From NCBI GenBank assembly GCA_021613375.1, contig CM038726.1, forward strand, positions 5,276,377 to 5,340,376: a stretch of DNA of 64,000 nt, read 5' to 3'. This DNA is from Megaleporinus macrocephalus (Eukaryota; Chordata; Actinopteri; Characiformes; Anostomidae). Positions within the stretch are counted from its first letter, which is position 1. Every line of letters starts with the position of its first letter. Positions 21,786 to 34,607 of the stretch are shown piece after piece. Position numbers and translations under genes: made by a program. The notes under the pieces are model-generated. The model was not told the origin of the DNA and did not search any database. It was given only the letters and a program-made list of their open reading frames with translations.

Positions 21786-22095
21786 TTTAGTGTTGCTATG
21801 GGGTTGCTAGGGTGTTGTTAGATGGTTATTAGGCAGTTGCTAGGCATATACAGGGGTGTCCCAGCTAGTTGCTATAGTGTTGCTATGTGGTTGTTAGGGT
21901 GTTTCTATGGTGTTGCTAGCCAATTACTAGGGTATCCCAAATGGTTGCTAGGGTGTTGCTAGGCAGTTGCTATAGTGTCGCAGCTGGTTGCTAGGTGGTT
22001 GCTAGCGTATTCCAGCTGTGTTGGTATTGTATCCCAATTGGTTGCTAAGGTGTTTCTAGGCAGTTGCCATGGTATCCAATCTGGTTGCTAGCATA
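21786..22095. repeat. GTTGCTA-type minisatellite (unit B)
   Basis: As in unit A but about 90 bases longer, with an extra block around 21,960-22,060. Confidence 0.8.
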
Positions 22096-22514
22096 CAACT
22101 AAAAGGTTTCCCTGTGTAAAGTGGTTCCTGTACGAGTTGAAAATCCTGTGTTAGGCATGGCTGAAAATGAATGGTACTCTATGGGAGGAACGAGGGATGA
22201 ATAGACGACTAATAGAGGAGTGCAGGTGGGTATGTCTGTGGATTAGAGCTTGCTGACCTGCCCTGAGTGAGTACATGCAGTTTGGAGGCTGTACATTAAA
22301 CCATATTTGGGTATCAAAACTGAATATGAGTCTATGGGAGAAAAAGAGGGATATAAAAAAAGATAAACAGACGAGTGCGGGTTGAACCAACACTGCAGGC
22401 GTGGTCGGGGGTCTGTCCTCTGTCAGTGTGTGTGAATGTCATGATGTCTCTGCCTCCTCTCTCTAAGACAGTGTAGTTTAGTAAAGTGGAGAGAGAGAGG
22501 GTGAGACACGGAAG

Positions 22515-22565
22515 GGGGCGGAACCTATATGCCATTATGACATCATCACCAGAAGGCATAAAAGA
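22515..22565 (+). promoter_or_regulatory. Core promoter of voltage-sensor gene copy B
   Basis: GC box at 22,515-22,522, TGACATCA at 22,538-22,545 and CATAAAAG at 22,557-22,564, unchanged from copy A in sequence and spacing. Confidence 0.6.
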
Positions 22566-22706
22566 GCCCGCGCAGCCCGAGTGGAGGTCATTCCGCGCGA
22601 GTACTGTTCCAGACAGCACGTTACGGAGACTCTCACGAAGACCTTGAAGACAAAAAGAACTTCAAAGAAGAACCATTGCAGAAAAAGAACCATCATCTAA
22701 TTAGAT

Positions 22707-24026
22707 ATGGACAACCAAAATAACCAGAGTGGTCCACGCACCCCCCGAGAGAAGGTCAAGAAATTCTTCGGAGGAGTGCGTAAAAAGATTCGGACAAAAC
22801 TGCAGAAACCCAAAGTCAACCAGCCTCAAGAACAGCAGAGAGGAGGAACTACAGACCGACCCCACATGGAGGAGCAGAAGGGAAGGATCTCTACTCAGGG
22901 AAGCTCCACCATCAACATCATGGAGAGCTCCGAGAGAGAAGTGGGGAAGAAGAACGTGCACTTGGAGATGACTCCATCGGTCAGGGCTGAGATCAGAAAG
23001 AGGTTTTACCAGCGCAAGAGGGCCAAGAAGTTCCTCAGCTACGTGGAAGAGCTTCGGGCCCAGAAAAAAGAAAGTGAGCCTCAGAAACAGGAGCCCACCA
23101 AAACCCCCAAAAGCTGCCACAAGAAAGCCAAAAAGAAGGTGCGCTTTCAGTCTCCTCCAGCAGTCATCGTGGAGGAGAAGGAGAACCTGGAGTTCCAGAG
23201 TGCTCCTTATTATCAGACTGAGAGAGCGAAGACCTTCTTTAAGGATGTGGAACTGGCTCGGGCCAAATTTGCCCAGGAAGCTCTCCACAAGCTTGAAGAG
23301 CAGCAGGGGAGAGACAGCATGGTGAAAATCGAGCAGCCAGAAAGCACCACCGTCTCCGTTGACGACAGCATGTGGGTGCGAGTGAAGAGTCGGATGTCCA
23401 GATTCAGTGAATTTGCACATCGGATTCTTGCATATCGCTTGCTTCCTTTGCTGACTATCTTCCTCACCATGCTGAAGACTTTCTTGCTGGGGGTCCAGTC
23501 AGTGAACTCAGACAAGCCTGACCCGTACAGAGTCTATCGGGAGTTTAGCATGATCAACTGGATCATCGTCATTGTCTTCCTCCTGGAGTTACTCCTAAAA
23601 ATGATGGAGGACTTCAGACAGTTTTGGAGAAGCAAATGGAACATGGTCGATTTCTGCCTGACTCTCCTAGTCTTCCTCCGGGAGATCATTATAATGTTAT
23701 CCAGAGCACCTCCAGATGTTCAGGCCAGCTCAAAGTTACTCAAGGCCCTACAAGTCGTCCGTTCCCTGAAGATCACGTTCAATATCATACAATTATTGAA
23801 AGTGGCCAGTGCAGGCAGCCAAACGACTTCCCAGGAACAAACAGATGTAGACTGGGAGACGAAGGTGCTTGCGAACGAGGGGCAGGAGGAGGGGGAGGAG
23901 GTGGTCTTGCCCAAAGAGGAACTGTTGGCGTACTTTGAGAAGATAGAGCAGCTACAGCAGATTCTGGAGGAGAGGAAGCAACTGCATAACCTGCTTGTTG
24001 CACAATCTGATCTTCACAACAGCTAG
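22707..24026 (+). CDS. Pore-less voltage-sensor protein, CatSper2-like, copy B
   Basis: 439 codons, intronless, same plan as copy A: basic N-terminus, S1-S4, linker, coiled coil. A 36-base in-frame deletion removes 12 residues of the Glu/Ser linker (374-385 of copy A). The S3 aspartate (WNMVDF) is present, but the central S4 arginine is glutamine (KALQVVRSLK), so this copy has one gating charge fewer. Other private changes are V282M and T289I in S2, L323F in S3 and R415K in the tail (copy A numbering). Promoter and AATAAA are intact. Expression is likely, given the intact frame and promoter; channel-like gating without a pore is open. Confidence 0.85.
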   Translation: MDNQNNQSGPRTPREKVKKFFGGVRKKIRTKLQKPKVNQPQEQQRGGTTDRPHMEEQKGRISTQGSSTINIMESSEREVGKKNVHLEMTPSVRAEIRKRFYQRKRAKKFLSYVEELRAQKKESEPQKQEPTKTPKSCHKKAKKKVRFQSPPAVIVEEKENLEFQSAPYYQTERAKTFFKDVELARAKFAQEALHKLEEQQGRDSMVKIEQPESTTVSVDDSMWVRVKSRMSRFSEFAHRILAYRLLPLLTIFLTMLKTFLLGVQSVNSDKPDPYRVYREFSMINWIIVIVFLLELLLKMMEDFRQFWRSKWNMVDFCLTLLVFLREIIIMLSRAPPDVQASSKLLKALQVVRSLKITFNIIQLLKVASAGSQTTSQEQTDVDWETKVLANEGQEEGEEVVLPKEELLAYFEKIEQLQQILEERKQLHNLLVAQSDLHNS

Positions 24027-24206
24027 TACTTCTACTAAAACCTTCATGGTGAAGAAGTTTGCTGTTTCCTCCTGAAGAAGCTGAAAGCTCCTAGATCATG
24101 TACCAAGATGCTCCCGTTCCACTCAACAGAAATCTGAAGTTCACGAAAATAAATGTTCCCAGAAAAAAATCCAATTTACTTCTCGTTCTTTTAGGTTTTT
24201 TTAGGT

Positions 24207-24291
24207 GTACACACACACACACACACACACATACACACACAATATACACACACACACACACACAATATATACACACACACACACACACACA

Positions 24292-24329
<38 letters not shown>

Positions 24330-24755
24330 ACACACACACACACACACAAATACACACACACACAAACACACAAACACACACACAATATAAACACACACAC
24401 ACACAAACACACACAATATACACACACACATGTATACACACACACACACAATATACACACACGCACACATAATATATACACATGTACAAACACACACACA
24501 ATATACACACACACAATATATATAAACATATACACAAACACACAGACAATATATATATACACACACACAAACATATATATAAACACAATATACACACAGA
24601 CACACACACACAATATATACACACACACACACAATAAATACACACAGACACAATATATACACAAGTACACATACACACATAATATATATACACATGTACA
24701 CACACATACATACACAAACACACACACAAACACACACAGAGAGACAGATATTGTG
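24207..24755. repeat. (CA)n microsatellite (unit B)
   Basis: CA repeats with ATA interruptions; it lacks the long TA block of unit A. Same position, just past the voltage-sensor gene. Confidence 0.95.
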
Positions 24756-24826
24756 TGTGTGTAAATGTGTGTGTTGGTGGTGAAAGTGATGCAGTGTGTA
24801 AAATATTTAGTGTAGAGATGATTAAG

Positions 24827-25337
24827 ATTTCTGTCCACTGACTCTGGATCCCAACACAGTACATCATCTCCTCCGTCTGTCTGAGAAGAACAGAGTGGTG
24901 ACATGGAGAGGTATAGACCAGCGTTACTCTGATCATCCAGAGAGATTTAACTGCTACTCTCAGGTTTTGAGTAAGGAGAGTGTGAGTGGACGCTGTTACT
25001 GGGAGGTTGAGAGGAGCAGTGAGGGAGGAACTGTGTTCATATCAGTCTCATATAAAGGGATCAGCAGGAAAGTAGGAGGTGAAGATTGTTTGTTTGGATA
25101 GTCAGTCCCGGAGTCTGGAATGTTCTCCCTCTCTCTGTCTCTCTCAGACTGAGATCTCAGGACCTTCATCCTCCAGAATAGGAGTGTATGTGGATCACAG
25201 TGCAGGAACTCTTCTACAGCGTCTCTGACATAATGACCCTCCTACACACAGTCCACACCACATTCACTCAGCCGCTCTACGCTGGGTTCTGTGTTTATGG
25301 TTCTGGATCATCTGTGAGATTATGTGATAAAGAATGA
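24827..25337 (+). pseudogene. Plus-strand PRY-SPRY exon, broken (unit B)
   Basis: The PRY start and SPRY core are present, but a 5-base loss turns GGATAC into GGATAG and stops the frame after EDCLFG. Further small deletions follow (the HNNIQT stretch, and TGTCC before TTCTAC). The intron before the exon has lost about 85 bases, including the pyrimidine tract, so 'gattaag' now abuts the exon. Unit C shares that loss. Confidence 0.85.
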
Positions 25338-25424
25338 TTTATATATTGAATATGATGATTATCTTATAGATACATTCAGATTATTACTGATACTGTTTAC
25401 ATAGTGAACCAGGTTAGTTTTTGA

Positions 25425-25862
25425 TACAGGGTGAGTCAGGATACCCTTTTATTTCAGAAATGAAAGGGGAAATGATGTATCTGAATACCCCAGCAAGTAT
25501 TGGCTAAGAGGACCTATCTTATAGGCTATGAATCAAATATGGCCGCCATCTTGAAAGCCACCATATTGTAAGTTTTTGATCAAAGAAGACCAGAATTGTC
25601 TCAGAAATTGATTGACAGAAAGTTACCACATCAACCTCATTGAACAACATGTTCAGTGTGCTGTCCCTGGTGACAAACACAGATCTGAAGGCACAGTTCA
25701 GCACGAGGGACAGCACACTGAACATGTTGATCGTGGTGGTTGATCTTACATACCCTAAAAGATAGACCCCCTCACCTATTACTTGTAGGGGTATTTAGAT
25801 ATGTCATTTTTCCTTTCATTTCTGAAATAAAAGGGTATACTGGAATTTTAACTCACCCTGTA
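25425..25862. mobile_element. Palindromic TACAGGGTGAG MITE (unit B)
   Basis: Same element and position as in unit A, with scattered substitutions. Confidence 0.75.
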
Positions 25863-26039
25863 GATTAATAAAATCTTTAGTAAATTATAAAATCATGGAT
25901 AAATAAACTTCTGTACACTACCATAACACTACTATTCAAAAGTGTGTATAAAACAAACTGCTTAAACACTTTTCAGAATCTTAACTACATTTAAATTTCA
26001 GTGCAAAAAATTCTATAAATAAATAAATAATAGAGTTTA

Positions 26040-26622
26040 TACAGTATCTCACTAAGTGAGTACACCCCTCACATTTCTGCAAATATTTTCTTATATCGTT
26101 TCATGGAAAACACTGTAGAAGGGATATAACTTGTAGTAGTCGTTGTACAGCTTGTATAGCAGTATAGATTTACTGCCTCCTGAAAATAAGTCACAGCTAT
26201 TCATGCCTAAATAGCTACAACACAAGTAAGTACACCTCCCAGTGAACATGTCCAAATTGTACCCATAGTGTTAATATTTTGTGTGACCACCATAATTACT
26301 TAGCACTACATTAACCCTCTTGGGCATGGAGTTCACCAGAGCTGCACAGGTTGCTACTGGAATCCTCTCTGCTTTATGCAGTGAATAATCTAGGCACAGA
26401 GAGGCTGACCTCCCACTTCTGCAACCTCTGCAGCAATGCTGGCAGCTCTCATGTGTCTCTTTCTTGAAGCCAACCTCTGGATATGACTCTGAACATGTGA
26501 GCTCAACTTCTTTGGTCGACCCTGTTGAGGCCTGTTCTGAGTGGTACCCGTCCCATCACCAAGAAGCTGTTGATGAATGTGTTTATATTGGTGTGTGAAA
26601 TAAACTCCACCTGTCTGAAATA
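26040..26622 (-). mobile_element. Deleted Tc1 element (unit B)
   Basis: Same truncated Tc1 derivative as at 14,577-15,152, with a 3-base loss in the left end (cactaagtgag) and small further changes. Confidence 0.75.
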
Positions 26623-27041
26623 ATTGATCTGATCTGATTAATTAGCTTAACATACTAGAAGTACTTGAAGTTTATGATCATTTATAGAGTTTAGTACCAG
26701 AAGGTTTGTGAATTGCTTTTATATTTTTGTAAATTAAATGTACATTTGATGTATTTCTGTTTTTATTAGGATAGGATAATTAGGATAATCTCTTTTTTAA
26801 ATACATGACTTTCTACAGAAAGAAAAGACTACGTATTAGTGGTTTAGTGGAAATATTTACAGCACTCTGAAACTATCTGGTGTCTGAATATTGAACAATT
26901 TTTAAATAAAGCTGCATTATATATAATGTTTGCCAATATTTGTTTCTTTTTTTGCCTGATATTTGTATTTGTAACTGTATAACAGTATATAACTGTATAT
27001 GTAACTACATAACTACACATACTATTAAATGAACTGCAGTT

Positions 27042-27176
27042 GTGAAGCTCCCGGACATGTACAAACTCAAGCCGGAGTCACTTTTTCAGCTGTGGAACAA
27101 ACGAGAAGTGTAGCTACATCTTGTGGAAACAGACTCCCTCAGCTGAAACTGGACGCTGGCCGTGTCGGGTTTAGCG
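27042..27176 (+). other. Truncated exon-like start of unit C
   Basis: Corresponds to positions about 71-205 of unit A, with the first 70 bases missing at the unit junction. The gtgagt donor is kept. Because the CpG-rich block is also missing, this copy has lost its presumed promoter. Confidence 0.4.
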
Positions 27177-28216
27177 GTGAGTTGAGGACAGTTTCAGTGG
27201 TTTTTCAGTAAAACACATTTACTATTTTGCTGACTGGTGTTTATTAACATTAGTTTACCTCAGTGAGGGTAACAGTATCTATCTAGCTAACAGCTGTGAC
27301 CCATAAGAGCTGACGTTGTTCAGTGTTAGCCTAGCAGTGAGTAACGTTACCATAACAGTGGAGCTCAATAGACAACTTCTATATCTAGATACACTAGTTA
27401 TCAGTTCAGTGTGAAGTAAATTTAAGAAGAGGACTGGTGATAACATACATGCCTCTATTCTAAAAGATTCTAAAAAAGAGAAAACGAGAGAAGAGTGGCA
27501 GAGTTAGTGTGATGTCATCATTGATGGATGGTGAGTGTATTTAACGTTTTTAAAGGCCACAATATCGTGACGCTAAGGACTGTGTTACTACAGTGTCTTG
27601 TGATGGTTATTCTGATGTAACGTGATAAAAATTAAATCTATACTAAAACATGTAATACGTTATCATGCTGGATTTTAAGAACAGTGCAGGTTAGATTAAC
27701 AAAAAAAATAATAAAAACAAGTAATTGGAATAACAGGACTGAGAATAATTGTGTCATAGTCATGATGATTTGGCAGGTTTTTAAGTGTCAGACTTATTTT
27801 CCACTTTTAGTAACTATAATAAGCATATTTAATCATTCACACAGGACAGCATTTCATATAAGATTTTATGTGGTTTTGTTATATTCAGAGAATTTATTTG
27901 ATTTTGTTTTGTTGATTATGTGTCACATATACAGAAATGTATTCTTGCAGGAATGAGAAATACAGTAAATATACTAAAAAGCTTTAGAAAAATATAGTTA
28001 TGTTATATAACACAGAGCTTCCTCTGATCTGATCCTCTGATCAAGTTATAAGGTCATTGTATATCTGTATCATGATTATGGCACATAAAAAGATGTGGTC
28101 ATGGTTCAGTGCTGGTTTTATGAGAATTTAGTGGGTTTTTTTTCTATTTTTAAATTCTTTTAAATAATATAGATTAAATATGTTAGCAATTACTTGAATC
28201 ACATTACCAAACACTG

Positions 28217-28345
28217 TTGGCTGTGACTCATCATCATCTAACTAAACCACTTATCCTTTTGAGTCTTGGGGGTCCTGGGGCCTATCCCAGGTCTCACTGG
28301 GCGGAAAGCAGGAAATACCCTGCACACGTCACCAGTCTGTTTGGC
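28217..28345 (-). repeat. Dispersed LINE/SINE 3'-tail-like repeat (unit C)
   Basis: Homologous to 1276-1392; keeps 'aaaccacttatcctttt' and 'cctatcccagg'. Confidence 0.5.
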
Positions 28346-28656
28346 TGTAATTGCAGATCTTTAAAGTGTATCTGGTATTAATCACACAGATTCACCTTAA
28401 AGCCCACATTTAGCTAGACATTAATTTAACTTTCAGCCACATTAACTTAGATTTCAACTCTGAATATTTATACAGAAAAATCAAGAATATTATCACATGT
28501 CTGAAATAAGTAAAAGCTGCACAATGTGGATTCTCAAGTTCGGCATAAACATATGTGAACAAACAACAGACAGTATTGTAGCTTTAATTAATGTGTAGTA
28601 GTCTTGAACTGTTGTTATTGATTTATTTCTCTTTAGATTTTTATTCTTTTATACAG

Positions 28657-28729
28657 GACGATGACAAAGCTAAACAAATGCTTCATTCAATAAAACATAA
28701 CAGCTGCCGTCAAACAAAGTTGTTCTACG
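28657..28729 (+). other. Longer form of the unknown exon (unit C)
   Basis: After the acceptor tttatacag a 73-base exon encodes DDDKAKQMLHSIKHNSC then QTKLFYG and ends TACG|gtgagt. It is 13 bases longer at its start than the unit A and B forms, suggesting those lost part of it. The partner exon near 28,815 has an in-frame TGA. Confidence 0.4.
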
Positions 28730-29072
28730 GTGAGTCAACAGTCAAGTTTTCTTTTCCCTGTGTTCTGTTGTTGGAGTCATCCAGTTGATATGGTCATGTG
28801 TAAATATACATTAGGCACTGAGATCAACTGAAAATAAAGGTTCAAAAGCTGAAGGAAGACATCAAGGTTTAGGATGAAGGTAAAGGAGGAGCTAAGAGAG
28901 GAAAGGTCTTTTAGGTTGAGACAGCCGGTTTTATTCTCAGGTCAAAAAAAAAACTGGCTAAGAAGCTCACAAGAGCACTAATAAGCTCTTATTTTCTTTC
29001 AAATCAAATATTTTCATCATCCCACATATTATTCGGTATGATCGTAGACGTACATGTGAGTATGCACGTATT

Positions 29073-29397
29073 TAGTCAAGTGTCAAGTGGGTTTTATTGT
29101 CATTTCAACTACATACAGAGTACACAGTGAAACGAAACAACGTTCCTCCAGGACCATGGTGCAACATAGACAGTGCATACAAGACACAAGTGCAACACGA
29201 ACAAACAAGTGCGGACAGACAACACAACACAACACAGTACAGACAACACAACACAGTACAGACAGAGAGTAATAAATAATTGCTGGTTGTGTGCAAATTG
29301 TGCAATGTGTAATAAATAGAGTCCAGTGAGGTAGTAAAGTTATCAGTGCAATGCTTTGTGCAAAAATGCTTCCCCTTTTTTTATATCTGGGGTAAAT

Positions 29398-29440
<43 letters not shown>

Positions 29441-32400
29441 GAGTGAGTACATGTACCAGAAAGATATCAGTTCAGACGTTGAGTTGTGTTGAGAAGTCTT
29501 GGGGGAAGAAGCTGTTGCAGAGTCTGGTCGTGCTGGACCGGATGCTGCGGTACCTTCTTCCTGATGGCAGGAGGGAGAACAGTCTGTGTGAAGGGTGGGT
29601 GGGGTCATCCACAATGCTGGTTTCTTTGCGGATGCAGCGGGTGGTGTAAATGTCCAAGACGGAGGGGAGAGAGACTCCGATGATCCTCTCAGCTGTCCTC
29701 ACAATGCGTTGGAGGGACTTGCAGTCAGAGGCTGTGCAGGTCCCAAACCAGGCAGTGATGCAGCTGCTTAGGATGCTCTCTATGGTTCCCCTATAGAAGA
29801 GGGTGAGGATGGGTGGAGGGAGACGGGCCTTTCTCAGCTTCCGGAGGAAGTAGAGACGCTGCTGGGCTTTCTTGGCCTGGTGTTCAGGGACCAGGTGAGG
29901 TTCTCCACTAGGTGGACACCAAGGAACTTGGTGCTCTTAACGATCTCCACTGAGGAGCCGTTGATGTTAAGCGGAGAGTGGTCCGGTCTTGATTTCCTGA
30001 AGTCAACAACCATTTCCTTGGTCTTCTCTACATTCCAGTGAAGGTTGTTGACTGTACACCAGTCTGTCAGCTGCTGTACCTCCTCCCTGTATGCTGACTC
30101 GCCGCCTTTGCTGATGAGACCCAGCACAGTTGTATCATCGGCGAACTTTATGATGCTGTTAGAACTGTGTTTCGCAACACAGTCATGAGTCAGCAGGGTG
30201 AACAACAGAGGACTCAGTACACTGCCCTGGGGTGCCCCAGTGTTCATGGTGATGGTGCTGGAGCTGCTGTTCCCGAACCGGACTAACTGGGGCCTCCCTG
30301 TCAGGAAGTCCAGGATCCAGTTGCATAGGGGGGTGTTGAGGCCCAGCAGGCTTAACTTCCTGGTAAGATTCTGTGGGATGATGGTGTTGAATGCTGAACT
30401 GAAGTCTATGAACAGCATTCTGACGTAGGTGTCCTTCTTCTCCAGGTGGGTAAGGGAGAGATGAAGGGTGGTGGTGATGGCATCATCCGTGGAGCGGTTG
30501 GGACGATATGCAAATTGCAGGGGGTCCAATGAAGAGGGCAGTTGGGTCTTGATGTTCCTCATGACTAGCCTCTCGAAGCACTTCATGATGATGGGCGTGA
30601 GAGCTACGGGACGGTAGTCATTGGGGCAGGACACCGTGGACTTCTTCGGCACGGGGACAATGGTGTTTGTCTTGAGGCACGTTGGGACAGTGGAGCTGCG
30701 CAGGGAGATGTTGAAGATGTCCGTGAGAACATCTGTCAACTGGTCTGCACACTCTCTGAGCACTCTGCCAGGGATGTTGTCTGGTCCTGCAGCTTTCCGT
30801 GGGTTGACTCTGCGCAGAGTTTTCCTCACGTCCACTGCAGTCAGGCACAGCGCCTGCTCGTCTGGCTTGGGTGTGATTTTGCTCACCAACGTGTTGTTCT
30901 GTGCCTCAAACCGTGCATAAAAGTCGTTTAGGGCATCGGGGAGGAAGGCATCACTGTCACAGGACGGTGGCATTGTCCTGTAGTGAGTGATTTCCTGGAT
31001 GCCCTGCCACATGCGCCGCGTGTCACCCGTGTCCTTGAAGTGGTTGTGGATCCTCTGGGCGTGTGCGCGCTTTGCCTCTCGGATGGCTCGTGACGATTTG
31101 GCTCTTGCTTTCCTTAGGGCCGCCTTGTCACCCACTCTGAAGGCCGAGTCGCGGGTCCTCAGTAGCGCACGCACCTCAGGAGTCATCCACGGCTTCTGGT
31201 TTGGGCGTATGGTGATGGTCTTGGAGACAGTGACATCATCAATACACTTGCTGATGTAGCCAGTGACTGATGCTGTGTACTCCTCCAAGTTAACAGAGTC
31301 GCCTTCAGTCGCAGCCTCCCTGAACATGTCCATGCAGTTCACTCAAAACAGTCCTGAAGGGCAGAGATGCTCCTGCCGGCCAGGTTTTCACCTGCTTCTG
31401 AACTGGTCTGGAGCGTCTGATGAGGGGTGTGTAAGCTGGAGTCAGATACACAGACATGTGGTCCGAGAACGCGAGGTGGGGGCGGGGCTCCGCCCGGTAC
31501 GCGCTGGGTATGTTTGTGTAAACAAGGTCCAACGCGTTCGCTCCTCTCGTGGCAAAGTCCACATGCTGATGGAATTTAGGGAGGACTGACTGGAGATTAG
31601 CGTGGTTAAAATCTCCGGCGACAATGAACAGTGCGTCTGGGTGTCTGGTCTGCAGATCACTGATGCCCCCGTGCAGCTCCCACAGTGCCTCCTTAGCATT
31701 AGCATTAGCGCTAGCGCTAGGCGGTATGTACACGGCGGCTATCAGCACGGCGGAGAATTCCCGTACTAAATAAAAAGGTCTGCACTGGACTATGATGAAC
31801 TCCACCAGCGGAGAGCAGTGCTTGGCGACAGTCACAGCGTTGTTGCACCATTCTGTGTTGATGTAAACACACACGCCTCCACCGCGGGTCTTCCCGGACA
31901 GAGCCGCGCTCCTATCCGCTCTGAACGAGGCTAGCCCGTCTAGCTGAATGGCGCCGTCTGGAATACTGTCGCTGAGCCACGATTCCACAAAGACTAGAGC
32001 ACAGCAGTCTCTGAACTCTCGCTGGGTCGCTCGCTGGAGTCGAATGCAGTCCAGTTTATTATCGAGGGAGCAGACGTTTGCGAGGAATAGCGATGGTATA
32101 GCCGGGCGGCTAGGGCTAGCCTTTAGCCTCGCGCGAACCCCGGCTCTCTTACCGCGCTTCCGCTTTCGCTTGCACCGCTTGCGATGACACTTCCGCTGGG
32201 CTCCGCCATCAGGAAACGCCGCGGACTGCAGGCCTGGGTCTTGTAGCAAGCTGAGCTCTTGTATCAGCTGTAGAACTTCATCCGGAAGATTGTTTTTAGG
32301 CTGATTTCTCCACTGAAGCAGGGTCTGGCGGTGGTAGGATATGTGCACTGGTGTTCCGATGCACATATTTGCAGAGATGGACGTGAGTATCCACAAACAA

Positions 32401-32463
32401 TAACACAAAAAGCACCAATTCTCGGACCAAGAGTGGCCGCTGCGTGTTAACGTGCCGCCGACC
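29073..32463 (-). mobile_element. LINE retrotransposon, L2/Rex-like (CR1 superclade), near full length
   Basis: Read on the minus strand. An endonuclease frame (32,408-31,305) contains [15 protein letters not shown] and a late SDH, as in AP-type endonucleases. A reverse transcriptase frame (31,342-29,834) contains [41 protein letters not shown] and FADDTT. A frameshift near 31,330 separates the two, and another after TWSLNT moves the C-terminal part to 29,702-29,472. The 3' end is the usual tail with TTGAC-type repeats near 29,080. Unit B supplies the empty site near 18,830. The element is inactive. Confidence 0.85.
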
Positions 32464-33221
32464 GAAAGTGGGCTTTTATACTGTGGACTAATTATGTGTC
32501 TTATATAGTTCTACAAATATCAAAACAAGAAGAAACATGAACATGCATTTTACATAAAACATTAACAAACATTTTATATAAAACAGCTTTATTAACAATA
32601 TTGAGACACTAATTAGCTTCAGAGTGCAATGAACATTTCCACCACTAGAGGGAGATGATAAACCACTAATACATATGAGTCGTCCTGTAAAAAGTCATGT
32701 ACTTAAAAAAGAGATGATCCAAATTTTCTCAGGTGTGTTAGTGAAACGAATACACTAAATGTACATTTACTTAACAAAAATATAACAAACACTACACAAT
32801 CATTCTGGTAATAAACTCTATAAATTATTATAATTTTAAAGGCTTAAAGTATTTGTAGAATTAAAAATTTACTCAGATCATTTAGATCACTTGTTTTTAC
32901 AGTGTGGTGTCACCTGATCCAGTTCAGTAGAAAAATGTGGGGTAAAGATTATGAGCCGTGTGCAGTTTGTAGGTTGTTGGGAATAAAAAGCTCTTTGTAC
33001 AGTGAAGATCGTTTCATTAGACTGTAGTGTGTCGAGTGAAAAGAAACGTGTTTACTACTGTTAGCAATGAGGTCACCTGCTGTTCTTTCACACTGCTGCT
33101 GTGTTTAATCATATATTTCAGTAAGACCACCCTGATATTCCATATTTCTACAATTAACATCCACAAGTGATTTTAAATGTGTGATGTTCAGTTATCATAC
33201 GAACTTCTCTCTTTATTTCAG

Positions 33222-33506
33222 ACAGGTGGAGTTTTTCACACACACACACATACAAACACTCTCACTGTACAACACGTTCATCACCAGCTTCTGAACAATG
33301 TACAGAACCAGTTTGGACCACCTACTCATAGAAGGGTCTTCCTCTATTTCTTCATCTTACATATTAGAACAACAGTGAAGACATCAGAAGTATGAAATAT
33401 CCCATGTTGATTTATGCAGAAACTAAACAGCGTTAAACTAATCAGACTGTTTTCTCTCCAGCAGCTTCATGAGGATCCACCTAATATACTTTTCCAACAG
33501 GACTAA
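33222..33506 (+). other. Second unknown exon pair, unit C
   Basis: Segments 33,222-33,389 and 33,462-33,506 with the same splice sites and TAA as in units A and B. Confidence 0.35.
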
Positions 33507-33790
33507 AAAAAATAAACTCTAAAGCTGAGACCGTTAATATATATGTTATAGTTTAAATGATTAAATACTAAAAAAATTGATAAAATTTAAGATCATGAAA
33601 AATACCTACACAGTTAAGTGTTTAAAGGCTAAGCACCATGTCAAACACATAGATACAGCAGAGTTTGAGATCCTAGCTTGTGATTAATAAAAGTCAGAAA
33701 ATATTTTATTGTTTACAAAGTCAAGAAATACGACTGAAAAGACTGTTTAGCTCTGCCTGCGTACTTAAGATGTACTTACGGTAATGCAGA

Positions 33791-33943
33791 ATGACAGAAA
33801 GGTGTTGTTGTAATCGGATGTACAGTGGACCCCCGTACACAAACGACCCAAAGACCAAAAATATGTGGACTAAATTTGTCAGCTTTAAACGGACACACTG
33901 GAAAGGAGTGTCCTCTCCGAGGCGAGAGCCTCCGTGTACGTGA
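33791..33943 (+). pseudogene. THAP-domain remnant (unit C)
   Basis: Same start and same internal deletion as the unit B copy; one further change (GAGTG for GAGCG) gives V for A. Confidence 0.6.
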
Positions 33944-34252
33944 AGGTAGCACACGGTAGCGTTCAGGAATTTTCGTAGCAAGCTCGGGTTTTTCCATCAA
34001 TGTTTATAATCACGTTTATATGTTATTATGTAAAATCACCAGGACTGTCTATAAGTGGTGCTTAGCCTTTAAACATTTGTAGTGTTGAACTGAACTGAAC
34101 ACCTTTTTCATTTGTACGGAACTTCCTCCAGGATTAGAAAAGATTTTTATGATCAATACATTATTATTAAATCACATGTCAGTAATATATTCAGTGTCAG
34201 TAATATTCTGACTGTATCTATAAGATAATCATCATATTCAATATATAAATCA

Positions 34253-34550
34253 TTATTTATCACATAATCTCACAGATGATCTTAAACCAACCCAGAACCC
34301 AGCGTAGAGCGGCTGAGTGAATGTGGTGTGGACTGTGTGTAGGAGGGTCATTGTATCAGAGACGCTGTAGAAGGACAGAGTTCCTGCACTGTGATCTACA
34401 TACACTCCTATTCTGGAGGATGAAGGTCCTGAGATCTCAGTCTGAATGTTGTTGTGTCGGAAACAGAGAGAGGGAGAACATTCCAGACTCCAGGACTGAC
34501 TGTTGTATCCAAACCCACATTCATCACCTCCTCCTTTCCTGCTGATCCCT

Positions 34551-34607
<57 letters not shown>

